This document shows positions 43,800 through 51,396 of a DNA stretch of 64,000 nt, one piece after another. Source of the stretch: Pseudoxanthomonas sp. 3HH-4 (GTDB lineage Bacteria > Pseudomonadota > Gammaproteobacteria > Xanthomonadales > Xanthomonadaceae). A model generated the notes under the pieces. It was given only the letters and a program-made list of their open reading frames with translations, searched no databases and was not told the DNA's origin. The translations under genes were made by a program, and so were the position numbers. The DNA lies in the NCBI RefSeq assembly GCF_006716465.1, contig NZ_VFPB01000006.1, forward strand, positions 172,002-236,001, read 5' to 3'. Within the stretch, counting starts at the first letter, position 1. The number at the start of each line of letters is the position of its first letter.

Positions 43800-44540
43800 T
43801 CAGTCGTGGTAGACCTGCGAACGGCCGCCATCGATGGCAATGTCGGTGGCGTTGATGAAGCGGGCTTCATCGCTGGCGAGGAACAACGCGGTATAGGCCA
43901 CTTCCTCCGGCGTGCCGATGCGTTGCGGAGGCAGCAGCGCGGTCTGTTTCTCGCGCGTGCCGGGCTCGCGTTCGAACCAGGCTTCGATGCGCGGCACCAG
44001 GATCAGGCCGGGCGAGATCGAATTCACCCGGATGCCGCGCGCGGCGTACTCGATGCCGAGTGAACGGGTCAGGCCGATCAGGCCGTGCTTGGCCACCGGA
44101 TACGGGAAGCAGCCGGCGATGATCTTGTGCCCGTGTACCGAGGCGATGTTGACGATGGAGCCGGCGCCCTGCGCCAGCATGGCCGGCAGCACCGCACGGC
44201 ACAGGTGCCATGCGCCCTTGAGGTTCAGCGCCAGGCAGCGTTCCCAGTCTTCGTCCGACAGCGACAGCGGTTCGGAGAACACGTCGGCGCCGGCGTTGTT
44301 CACCAGCGCATCGATGCGGCCATGCCGATCGCGCACGGACTGCACGACGGCATCGACGGCGGCGGCATCAGTGATGTCGGCGAGGAGGTGGGTGACGCCC
44401 GCGTCGGTGGAGGTCGCCGGTTGCCGATCGAGCCCGATGACGGTGGCGCCCTCGCGGGCGAACAGGCGCGCGGTCGCCGCGCCGATGCCGCTGGCGGCGC
44501 CGGTGACGATGGCGATCTTGCCGGACAGTCGGGCGCTCAC
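43800..44540 (-). CDS. Short-chain sugar dehydrogenase (likely D-galactose or L-arabinose 1-dehydrogenase)
   Basis: The 246-residue SDR starts at GTG 44540, overlapping the stop of a 26-residue ORF (GTGA). The cofactor motif is TGAASGIGAA, NNAG is present, and the catalytic residues are Ser in IVNIASVHG and Tyr/Lys in YPVAKHG. Oxidation of galactose to its lactone is the missing first step for the following lactonase, dgoD, dgoK and dgoA, so that is the expected job. L-fucose or L-arabinose is possible, since the locus also frees those sugars. Confidence 0.85.
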   Translation of the reverse strand: MSARLSGKIAIVTGAASGIGAATARLFAREGATVIGLDRQPATSTDAGVTHLLADITDAAAVDAVVQSVRDRHGRIDALVNNAGADVFSEPLSLSDEDWERCLALNLKGAWHLCRAVLPAMLAQGAGSIVNIASVHGHKIIAGCFPYPVAKHGLIGLTRSLGIEYAARGIRVNSISPGLILVPRIEAWFEREPGTREKQTALLPPQRIGTPEEVAYTALFLASDEARFINATDIAIDGGRSQVYHD

Positions 44541-44617
44541 GGGCGCGCACCGGCGGGTGGCGTGGACGCGACGATGGCGCCGGCACGCGAGGTGCCGTCG
44601 GACTGCGATGTCGCCAT
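44537..44617 (-). CDS. Possible 26-residue leader ORF of the galactonate operon
   Basis: ATG 44617 is preceded by GGAGGAGGG, the best ribosome site in this operon. The peptide begins MATSQSDGTSRAGAIVAS, is rich in Ser, Ala and Pro, and ends at TGA 44537-44539, overlapping the SDR GTG by two bases. The SDR itself has no good ribosome site, so its translation may depend on this ORF. No known family; it could be only a coupling device. Confidence 0.5.
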   Translation of the reverse strand: MATSQSDGTSRAGAIVASTPPAGARP

Positions 44618-44760
44618 GGGGCCCTCCTCCCGGCGTTGATCGGATGCGGGATCACCGTGCGGCGTGCCTGTGCCGGCCGTCCGTGGGTGCCCCCGTTGCG
44701 GGCGGCCCGATGTCCCGGCCAGCCCGCCCTTGAAGCGTGGCATAGCCTCGCGTGGGCATC

Positions 44761-44810
44761 TATGTACGACAAATGAAATTTTTGTCATAGGCTATTCCCA
44801 GTGCGAATAG
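44761..44810 (-). promoter_or_regulatory. 50-bp LysR-type operator module facing the galactonate/GH43 operon
   Basis: Two dyads with 7-base centres are present: CTATTC...GAATAG (44792-44810) and GACAAA...TTTGTC (44768-44786), 24 bases apart centre to centre. ATTC-N7-GAAT is a classical T-N11-A LysR box. Read on the minus strand, the module matches the plus-strand module at 45844-45893 at 31 of 50 positions without gaps. It lies 22 bases before the LysR start, so autoregulation is likely. The rest of the 44618-44831 gap shows nothing else I recognise. Confidence 0.75.
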
Positions 44811-44831
44811 GTCATTCGCCCGGAGGTTCCC

Positions 44832-45833
44832 ATGGTCCAACCCACCACCGGCTGGTTCGGCGCCACCCGGCTCAAGACCCGACATCTCACCCTGCTGCTG
44901 CACCTGTACGAGCAGCGGTCGGTCCTGCGCGCCGCCGAGGCCGCCAACATGACCCAGCCCGCCGCGTCCAAGCTGCTGGCGGAAATGGAAAACCTGCTGG
45001 GCGTGCCGTTGTTCGACCGTCACGCACGCGGGGTGGAGCCGACCTGGTACGGGCAGGTGCTGATCCGCCGGGCGCGCTCCGCGCTGTCGGAGATCGGGCG
45101 CGCCCACGACGAGATCGCCGCGTTGCGCAGCGGGCGGATGGGCCAGGCGTCCATCGGCACGGTGGTGAACCCGGGGACCACCCTGGTTCCCCAGGCGGTT
45201 GCGGCGGTGAAGCGCGACTTCCCCGACATCCTCGTCAAGGTCGAGATGGACTACAGCCGGCCCCTGGTCGCCAAGCTGCTGGATGGGCAGCTGGACATCG
45301 TCATCGGTCGCATCATGGGCCCGGAAGGCGCGGGCGAGCTGGACTTCGAGCCGCTGGCGGACGAGCCGCACGCCGTCATCGTGCGCGCCGGGCATCCGCT
45401 CACCCGGCGCCCGCGCATCACCCATGCCGACCTGGTCGACTACGGCTGGATCATGCCGCCGGCCGCCAGCGTGCTGCGCTCGCGGCTGGATGCGGTGTTC
45501 CTGGAGCACGGCCAGCCGCCGCCGCAGAACATCGTGGAAACCGCCTCGCTGCCGGTGATCATCCACCTGCTGCGCCACAGCGACATGCTCACCGCGCTGC
45601 CGGCCGAATCCGTGGGCCCGTACCTGCAGACCGGTCAGATGTGCGTGCTGCCGATCGAGCTGGGGGTGCGCATGGAGTTCTTCGGCATCGTGCGCCGCCG
45701 CGACCAGTTGCTGTCGCCAGGCGCCGAACGCGTACTGGAGGCGCTGCGGGCAACCGCCCGCCGGCTGTATGCCGAACCGGAACCGCCGCGTCCTGCGGGT
45801 GCACCGCCGCCGGGTGAGGGTTCCCCGGGCTGA
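44832..45833 (+). CDS. LysR-type regulator (GbpR-like), probable controller of the sugar operons
   Basis: The 333-residue protein has an N-terminal winged HTH (TRHLTLLLHLYEQRSVLRAAE, then MTQPAASKLLAEMENLLG, residues ~15-75). A periplasmic-binding-protein-like effector domain follows (~95-310). It resembles GbpR of Agrobacterium, a LysR regulator that senses galactose or arabinose. GGAGG lies 5 bases before the ATG. It stands between the divergent galactonate/GH43 operon and the transporter/xyloglucan operon, with matching operator modules on each side. The C-terminal tail is Pro-rich. Confidence 0.9.
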   Translation: MVQPTTGWFGATRLKTRHLTLLLHLYEQRSVLRAAEAANMTQPAASKLLAEMENLLGVPLFDRHARGVEPTWYGQVLIRRARSALSEIGRAHDEIAALRSGRMGQASIGTVVNPGTTLVPQAVAAVKRDFPDILVKVEMDYSRPLVAKLLDGQLDIVIGRIMGPEGAGELDFEPLADEPHAVIVRAGHPLTRRPRITHADLVDYGWIMPPAASVLRSRLDAVFLEHGQPPPQNIVETASLPVIIHLLRHSDMLTALPAESVGPYLQTGQMCVLPIELGVRMEFFGIVRRRDQLLSPGAERVLEALRATARRLYAEPEPPRPAGAPPPGEGSPG

Positions 45834-45843
45834 GCCGGGCCAG

Positions 45844-45910
45844 CTATTCGGGTTTGATATAGCTGGCGATCAATATTTCATTGGTACGGCATGTCAGCGC
45901 CGCCTATGCT
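45844..45910 (+). promoter_or_regulatory. Second 50-bp LysR-type operator module and promoter of the xyloglucan operon
   Basis: CTATTC-N7-ATATAG (45844-45862) is followed 24 bases later, centre to centre, by CAATATTTCATTG (45871-45883). That reproduces the order and spacing of the minus-strand module at 44810-44761. A TTGGTA -35 (45881-45886) overlaps the second box, with TATGCT (45905-45910) 18 bases on. This suits activation by a LysR protein bound up to the -35. The leader to the transporter ATG is ~213 bases and otherwise featureless. Confidence 0.72.
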
Positions 45911-46129
45911 CGCGCCGCAGTCACAAAGAGCGGTCCCACGGCCGCCGGTTGATTGTCCGGGTCGGGCCAGCTGGTTTTCACCGCCCTGACATCCGCCACG
46001 GATGGATCCGCACCACCGACGGCCGCAGCCGCAGCCGCCACATGCTTCATCCGGCCGAAAGACGCGAAGACGTCCGCGGATCGGGACCACAACTCAATCG
46101 CTTGTCATGTGTCCTGGGAGGGAACATCC

Positions 46130-49078
46130 ATGTCAACGCTCCAGCGCCGCCCTGCGGCGGCCTTCCGTGCCGTCCGCTCCGATGGCCGCAAGCTGCAACC
46201 CACCGTCCTCGCGCTGGGCATCGCCATGATGCTGGCCGCGCCTGCGTATGCGCAGGACACCGCGCCCGCCACGCAGCAGGAAGAGGCCGCTACCGAACTC
46301 GATGCCGTCGTCGTCACCGGCATCCGCGGCTCCGTCTACCGCGCGCAGGACATCAAGCGCGACGCCGACACCTTCGTCGACTCGGTCACCGCGCTCGACA
46401 TCGGCGCCTTGCCCGACCGCAGCGTGACGGAAACGCTGTCGCGCATTCCTGGCGTGACCATCGACCGCTTCCTGACGGTCGGCGATCCGGAGCATTTCTC
46501 CGCCGAAGGCGGCGGCGTGCAGGTGCGCGGACTGACCCAGGTCCGTTCCGAGTTGAACGGTCGCGACAGCTTCTCCGCGTCCGGCGGCCGCGCGCTGAGT
46601 TTCCAGGACGTGCCCGCCGAGCTGATGGCCGGCGTCGACGTCTACAAGAACCAGAAGGCCGACATGATCGAGGGTGGTCTCGGCGGCAGCGTCGACCTGC
46701 GCACGTTCATGCCGTTCGACATCGAAGGCAGCCGCTTCGGCATGTCGTTCAGCGCCAACCGCGGTGATTTCGCCGAGCAGGTCAAGCCCGCGGGTTCCGT
46801 CCTCTTCAGCAACCGCTGGGACACCGACGCGGGCGAGTTCGGCATCCTGGTCAACCTGGCCCATTCCGAGCTGGCGACACGCACCGATGGCATGTTCGTG
46901 CGGCCATTCTTCAACACGGCCAACTCGGACCTCGACAACGACGGCACCAACGAGAACCTGTGGCTGCCCCGCGGCGCCGACTGGCGCACGCTGGAGTACG
47001 AGCGCGAGCGCCAGGGCGCCTACGTCGCCCTGCAGTGGCGCCCCAGCGACACCCTGGAGCTGTTCGCCACTGCCTTCCAGAGCCGATACGACGAGCTGTG
47101 GTACGAAGACGCGATCTTCGTTTCCAACGATCCGCTACAGGTGCGCGTCGATGCCAGCGAGCCCTACGAATTCGACGGCAACGTGTTCGTTTCGGGCCGG
47201 CTGCGTTCGAACGGCGACATCCCGATGGGCACGGACATCCGCGCCTCGCACCGCAAGTCCGACACCACCGACTACTCGTTCGGCCTGAAGTGGCTGTTCA
47301 GCGACCGCACCGAGTTCTCCACCGACCTGCAGTACATCAAGGCGAACACCGAGGCGCTGGATTCCACCGTATCGCTGGGCCTCAACGTGCCGTACATCGA
47401 CATCGACCTGGGCCATGGCGTGCCTCGGATCGGCGTCGACAACCAGTTCACCGCCAACCCCGCGAACTACTACTGGGGGTTCACGATGGACCACCAGGAC
47501 GACAACACCGCCGACGAAGTCGCCTGGCGCGCAGACCTGAAGCACAGCTTCGACAGCAATGTTTTCGATTCGGTGAAATTCGGCGTACGCGTCACCGACC
47601 GCGATGCGCACAGCATCGACACCGGCTACGACTGGCAGCCGGTGTTCCAGCCGTGGATGCAGGGATGGGCGTTGCCCGGCGGCGCGTTGCCGGGGCTCGA
47701 CCTCAATGGCACGGTCAATTCCAGCCTGACCAACCTGATCACCTTCGACAATTTCTATCGCGGCGGCGCGTCCACGCCGGGATCGTTCTACTCGCCGGTG
47801 CTGGCCACCGCGCTGGGCTTCCCGAACAGCTACCTCGACATCCACGGCGCAGCCACTCCGTACTACACCTGCTGCTACGGCCAGATCACACCACGCAACC
47901 TGTCCGATCCGCAGTGGGGCAACGTACAGAACGAGAAGACCTACGCGGCCTATGCGATGCTGAACTTCGCGATGGACGAAGCGCGCATCGACGGCAACGT
48001 CGGCGTGCGCGTGGTGCGCACCGAAAACAGCGCCGAGGGCTACCTGGTGTATCCGAACAACGCGTTCGCGCCGTACCTCGGCACGGGTCAGTCGGAGCCG
48101 ATTTCCGCGGAGAACTCGTACACCGACGTGCTGCCCAGCGCGAACGTGAAGTGGGAGCCGAAGGAGAACTGGCTCGTCCGCTTCGCCGCGTCCAAGGCCA
48201 TCGCGCGTCCGGCCTTCAGCGACATGCAGGCCTACCAGGTGCTCAGCGTGGCCGTCCGCGACGGCGTCAATCCGGAGCCGGGCGACCAACTCGGCCCGGA
48301 GGACCTGGAGCTCACCGGCAGCTCCACCGACAACCCGTACTTGAAGCCGATGGAGGCCAACCAGTTCGATCTGTCGCTGGAGTGGTACTTTGCACCGGAT
48401 AGCGGCGGCATGGCCTGGGTGAACTTCTTCTACAAGGACATCAAGGACTATTTCCGCCAACAGACGGAGCTGGTCGCCTACCCGGGCATCGACGGCAACG
48501 ACTACGACTATCGCGTGTCCCGCCTGGTGAACGTCGGCAAGGCGAAGATCCAGGGCGCCGAGATCGGCTGGAACCAGTTCTTCGACTTCCTGCCGGCGCC
48601 GTTCGATGGTCTGGGCATGTCGGCGAACTACACCTACATCGACAGCTCGACGAGCATCCCGGCCGCCTCCAACGCGGTACCCGTCGACACCGACGGATCG
48701 CTGTTCGGCGACCTGCCGGCCGATGGACTGTCGAAGAATTCGTACAACGTCGCGGCGTTCTACGAGAAGGGCCCGTGGCAGATCCGCCTGGCCTACAACT
48801 GGCGCAGCGAGTACCTGCTGTCGATCGGCCCGAACGGTTACAACGGCGGCGACGGCGGCATCCCGTGGAAGCTGCCGGTGTACAGCGACAGCTTCGGCCA
48901 GCTCGACGGATCGATTTTCTATCGTTTCTCCGACAATGTGCAGTTCGGCCTCGAGATGAACAACCTCAACAACGCCGAGCAGCGCACGCTGATGGACCAG
49001 AACGGTGCCGGCAAGCGCATCACGTCCTGGTACGTCAACGACCGCCGCTACGCCGCGACACTCCGCTTCACGTTCTGA
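46130..49078 (+). CDS. TonB-dependent transporter, probable xyloglucan-oligosaccharide importer
   Basis: The 982-residue protein starts at ATG 46130 (GGGAGGG upstream) with a long signal peptide cleaved near AYA-Q. The TonB box is LDAVVVTGIR. The plug contains TETLSRIPGVTIDR, VQVRGLTQVRSELNGR and GGLGGSVDLRT, followed by a large barrel ending RYAATLRFTF. Size and plug type match the 'TonB-dependent receptor' class of Xanthomonas CUT loci that take up plant oligosaccharides. A xyloglucan fragment as cargo is inferred from the enzymes that follow. The open frame reaches 45953, but the extension lacks a signal. Confidence 0.9.
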   Translation: MSTLQRRPAAAFRAVRSDGRKLQPTVLALGIAMMLAAPAYAQDTAPATQQEEAATELDAVVVTGIRGSVYRAQDIKRDADTFVDSVTALDIGALPDRSVTETLSRIPGVTIDRFLTVGDPEHFSAEGGGVQVRGLTQVRSELNGRDSFSASGGRALSFQDVPAELMAGVDVYKNQKADMIEGGLGGSVDLRTFMPFDIEGSRFGMSFSANRGDFAEQVKPAGSVLFSNRWDTDAGEFGILVNLAHSELATRTDGMFVRPFFNTANSDLDNDGTNENLWLPRGADWRTLEYERERQGAYVALQWRPSDTLELFATAFQSRYDELWYEDAIFVSNDPLQVRVDASEPYEFDGNVFVSGRLRSNGDIPMGTDIRASHRKSDTTDYSFGLKWLFSDRTEFSTDLQYIKANTEALDSTVSLGLNVPYIDIDLGHGVPRIGVDNQFTANPANYYWGFTMDHQDDNTADEVAWRADLKHSFDSNVFDSVKFGVRVTDRDAHSIDTGYDWQPVFQPWMQGWALPGGALPGLDLNGTVNSSLTNLITFDNFYRGGASTPGSFYSPVLATALGFPNSYLDIHGAATPYYTCCYGQITPRNLSDPQWGNVQNEKTYAAYAMLNFAMDEARIDGNVGVRVVRTENSAEGYLVYPNNAFAPYLGTGQSEPISAENSYTDVLPSANVKWEPKENWLVRFAASKAIARPAFSDMQAYQVLSVAVRDGVNPEPGDQLGPEDLELTGSSTDNPYLKPMEANQFDLSLEWYFAPDSGGMAWVNFFYKDIKDYFRQQTELVAYPGIDGNDYDYRVSRLVNVGKAKIQGAEIGWNQFFDFLPAPFDGLGMSANYTYIDSSTSIPAASNAVPVDTDGSLFGDLPADGLSKNSYNVAAFYEKGPWQIRLAYNWRSEYLLSIGPNGYNGGDGGIPWKLPVYSDSFGQLDGSIFYRFSDNVQFGLEMNNLNNAEQRTLMDQNGAGKRITSWYVNDRRYAATLRFTF

Positions 49079-49089
49079 TACAGCCCCTT

Positions 49090-49115
49090 GGAACGGCCGG
49101 TACGCCGGCCGTTCC
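49090..49115 (+). terminator. Hairpin after the TonB-dependent transporter gene
   Basis: GGAACGGCCGG and CCGGCCGTTCC form an 11-bp stem with a TACG loop, followed by TTCG. The U-run is weak, so it may only lower read-through into the enzyme genes or protect the transporter mRNA end. Confidence 0.6.
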
Positions 49116-49197
49116 TTCGATGGACCGGCGCACGCTTCGTGCCGCGCCCGAGGTGTGCTTCCTGCCGGCGCACCGCTGTTCCCCGACAGGAGATTCC

Positions 49198-51396
49198 GTG
49201 CACACGCTTCGCCTGACCCTCGCGCTGTTCGTTTTCCTGCTGGTGCCCGGCGCGGCGGCGAAGGATGACGTGACCAGCTACCGCTGGCGCAACGTCGCCA
49301 TCGGCGGCGGCGGCTTCGTCAGCGGCCTGGTCTTCCATCCGCATGAGAAGGGGCTGCTGTACGCCCGTACCGATATCGGCGGCGCGTACCGCTGGCAGCC
49401 GCGCGAACAACGCTGGCAGCCGTTGATGGACTGGATGGGGCACGAGGACAGCGGCCGCTTCGGCGTGGAGAGCATGGCGCTGGACCCGTCCGATCCCGAT
49501 CGCCTGTACCTGGCGGTCGGCACTTATCTGCATGAGCGTGGACAGGACGGCGCGATCCTGCGCTCGACTGATCGCGGGGCGACGTTCCGGCGGACGACGC
49601 TACCATTCAAGTTCGGCGGCAACGAACAGGGTCGCGGCAACGGCGAGCGGCTCGCGGTGGATCCGAACGATGGGCGCGTGCTGCTGTTCGGCACACGTGC
49701 CAACGGCTTGTGGCGGAGCGACGATGCCGGCGCGACATGGCGCGAGGCCGCAGGTTTTCCCGCCATCGCCAAGGCGCAGTCGGCCTGGGCGATGGGCTGG
49801 CGCGAGTTGCGCCCGGTGGGCATCGCCTTCGTCGTGTTCGATCCGGCCGATGGTGCGATAGGCACACCGACCAGAACGATCTATGCGGGCGTTTCGACGA
49901 ACGAGACCAGCCTCTACCGCTCACGCGACGGCGGTGCCACATGGCACCCCGTGCCCGGGCAGCCGGTGGGGCTGCGCCCCAGCCACATGGTGCGCGATGG
50001 ACGCGGGCGCTGGCTGCTCAGCTACGGTGACGAGCCCGGCCCCAACAACATGGCCGATGGCGCCGTGTGGCGTTTCGATCCCGCTGGCGACCGCTGGGAA
50101 GACATCACGCCGGTACGGCGCGTCGCCAGCGAGGGCGGCTTCGGTTGGGGCGCGGTCGCAGTGCAGGCCGACAATCCGGACGTGATCATCGCCACCACGT
50201 TCCGACGCTACCAGCCGCACGATGACCTCTATCGCAGCGTCGATGGCGGCCGCACATGGACGGCCACGCTGCCGCGCTCCCGCTTCGATCATTCGTCCGC
50301 GCCGTGGACCGCGGATGCGAAGCCGCACTGGATGGCCGACATCGAGATCGATCCGCACGATCCCGACCGCATCCTGTTCGTCACCGGCTACGGCGTGTGG
50401 GCGTCGACCAATGCGCGTGCATTCGACCAGGGCGCCGACATGCAGTGGCGCTTCGAGCAGGCGGGCTTCGAGGAAACCGTGCCGCTGGCGCTGGCCAGTC
50501 CGCCGCAGGGCGCACATCTGGTCAGCGGCCTGGGCGATGTGGACGGCTTCGTGCATGACACGCTCGATGTGTCGCAGCAGCGCTTTGCCGGCGTTCGCTT
50601 CTCCAACACCGAAAGCCTGGCCTTCGCCGGACAGATGCCGCAGGTGATGGTACGCACGGGCTATTTCCACAACCGGCCGGAAGGCGCGGTGCGTGGCGCA
50701 TGGTCGAACGACGGCGGGCGCACCTGGACCGCCTTCGCGAGCGAGCCGCCGGATGGCGAAGGCGCAGGGAAGATCACGCTGGCGGCCGACGGCAAGCGCG
50801 CCATCTGGCATCCCCGCAACGGCGAACACCACTGGATCACCGCCGACATGGGCGGTCGCTGGCAGCAGGTGAAAGGCCTGCCGAAGACGGCGGTGGTGGA
50901 AGCCGACCGCGTCGATGAAGGCATCTATTACGGCTTCGATGCGATCAGCGGCAAGCTGTATGTCAGCGGCAACGGCGGCGTTGCATTCGAGGAAGTCCGC
51001 GCGCCGGTGGGCGAAATCGGCGACTGGTACCGGGCCGAGATCCGGCCGCATCCGCAACGTGCCGGCGAAGCGTGGATCGCGTCGTCCTGGCGCGGGCTGC
51101 TGCATCTTTCCCCCGGCAAGCTGTCACGCGTGCCGGGCGTGGACAACGTGATGTCGGTGGGCCTGGGCAAGCCGGCGAAGGACGGCGATGCGCCGGTGCT
51201 GTTCGTGTTCGGCGAAGTGGGGGGGCAGCGCGGCCTGTATCGCTCCGGCGACGACGGCCGGCACTGGCAGCGGATCGATACCGACGCACTGCGGTTTGGC
51301 GGCATCATCCGTCACGTGACAGGCGATCCCCGCCTGCATGGCCGCGTCTACTTCGGCACCGAAGGACGCGGCATCTGGTACGGAGATCCGCTGTGA
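49198..51396 (+). CDS. GH74 xyloglucanase
   Basis: GH74 enzymes cut the beta-1,4-glucan backbone of xyloglucan. The 732-residue protein starts at GTG 49198 (AGGAG upstream) with a signal peptide (cleavage near AAA-K). The tandem seven-bladed propellers show repeated ILRSTDRGATF, GLWRSDDAGATW and DLYRSVDGGRTW units. Likely catalytic aspartates are in YARTDIGGAYRW near the N terminus and in HWMADIEIDPHDPDR in the second half. It may be endo- or exo-acting; loops cannot be judged here. GH2 follows with overlapping GTGA. Confidence 0.92.
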   Translation: MHTLRLTLALFVFLLVPGAAAKDDVTSYRWRNVAIGGGGFVSGLVFHPHEKGLLYARTDIGGAYRWQPREQRWQPLMDWMGHEDSGRFGVESMALDPSDPDRLYLAVGTYLHERGQDGAILRSTDRGATFRRTTLPFKFGGNEQGRGNGERLAVDPNDGRVLLFGTRANGLWRSDDAGATWREAAGFPAIAKAQSAWAMGWRELRPVGIAFVVFDPADGAIGTPTRTIYAGVSTNETSLYRSRDGGATWHPVPGQPVGLRPSHMVRDGRGRWLLSYGDEPGPNNMADGAVWRFDPAGDRWEDITPVRRVASEGGFGWGAVAVQADNPDVIIATTFRRYQPHDDLYRSVDGGRTWTATLPRSRFDHSSAPWTADAKPHWMADIEIDPHDPDRILFVTGYGVWASTNARAFDQGADMQWRFEQAGFEETVPLALASPPQGAHLVSGLGDVDGFVHDTLDVSQQRFAGVRFSNTESLAFAGQMPQVMVRTGYFHNRPEGAVRGAWSNDGGRTWTAFASEPPDGEGAGKITLAADGKRAIWHPRNGEHHWITADMGGRWQQVKGLPKTAVVEADRVDEGIYYGFDAISGKLYVSGNGGVAFEEVRAPVGEIGDWYRAEIRPHPQRAGEAWIASSWRGLLHLSPGKLSRVPGVDNVMSVGLGKPAKDGDAPVLFVFGEVGGQRGLYRSGDDGRHWQRIDTDALRFGGIIRHVTGDPRLHGRVYFGTEGRGIWYGDPL

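Noticed and set aside
45840..45866. CCAGCTAT...ATAGCTGG as terminator of the LysR gene
   Set aside because: No T-run follows, and the same bases form the CTATTC-type operator shared with the minus-strand module, a better explanation.
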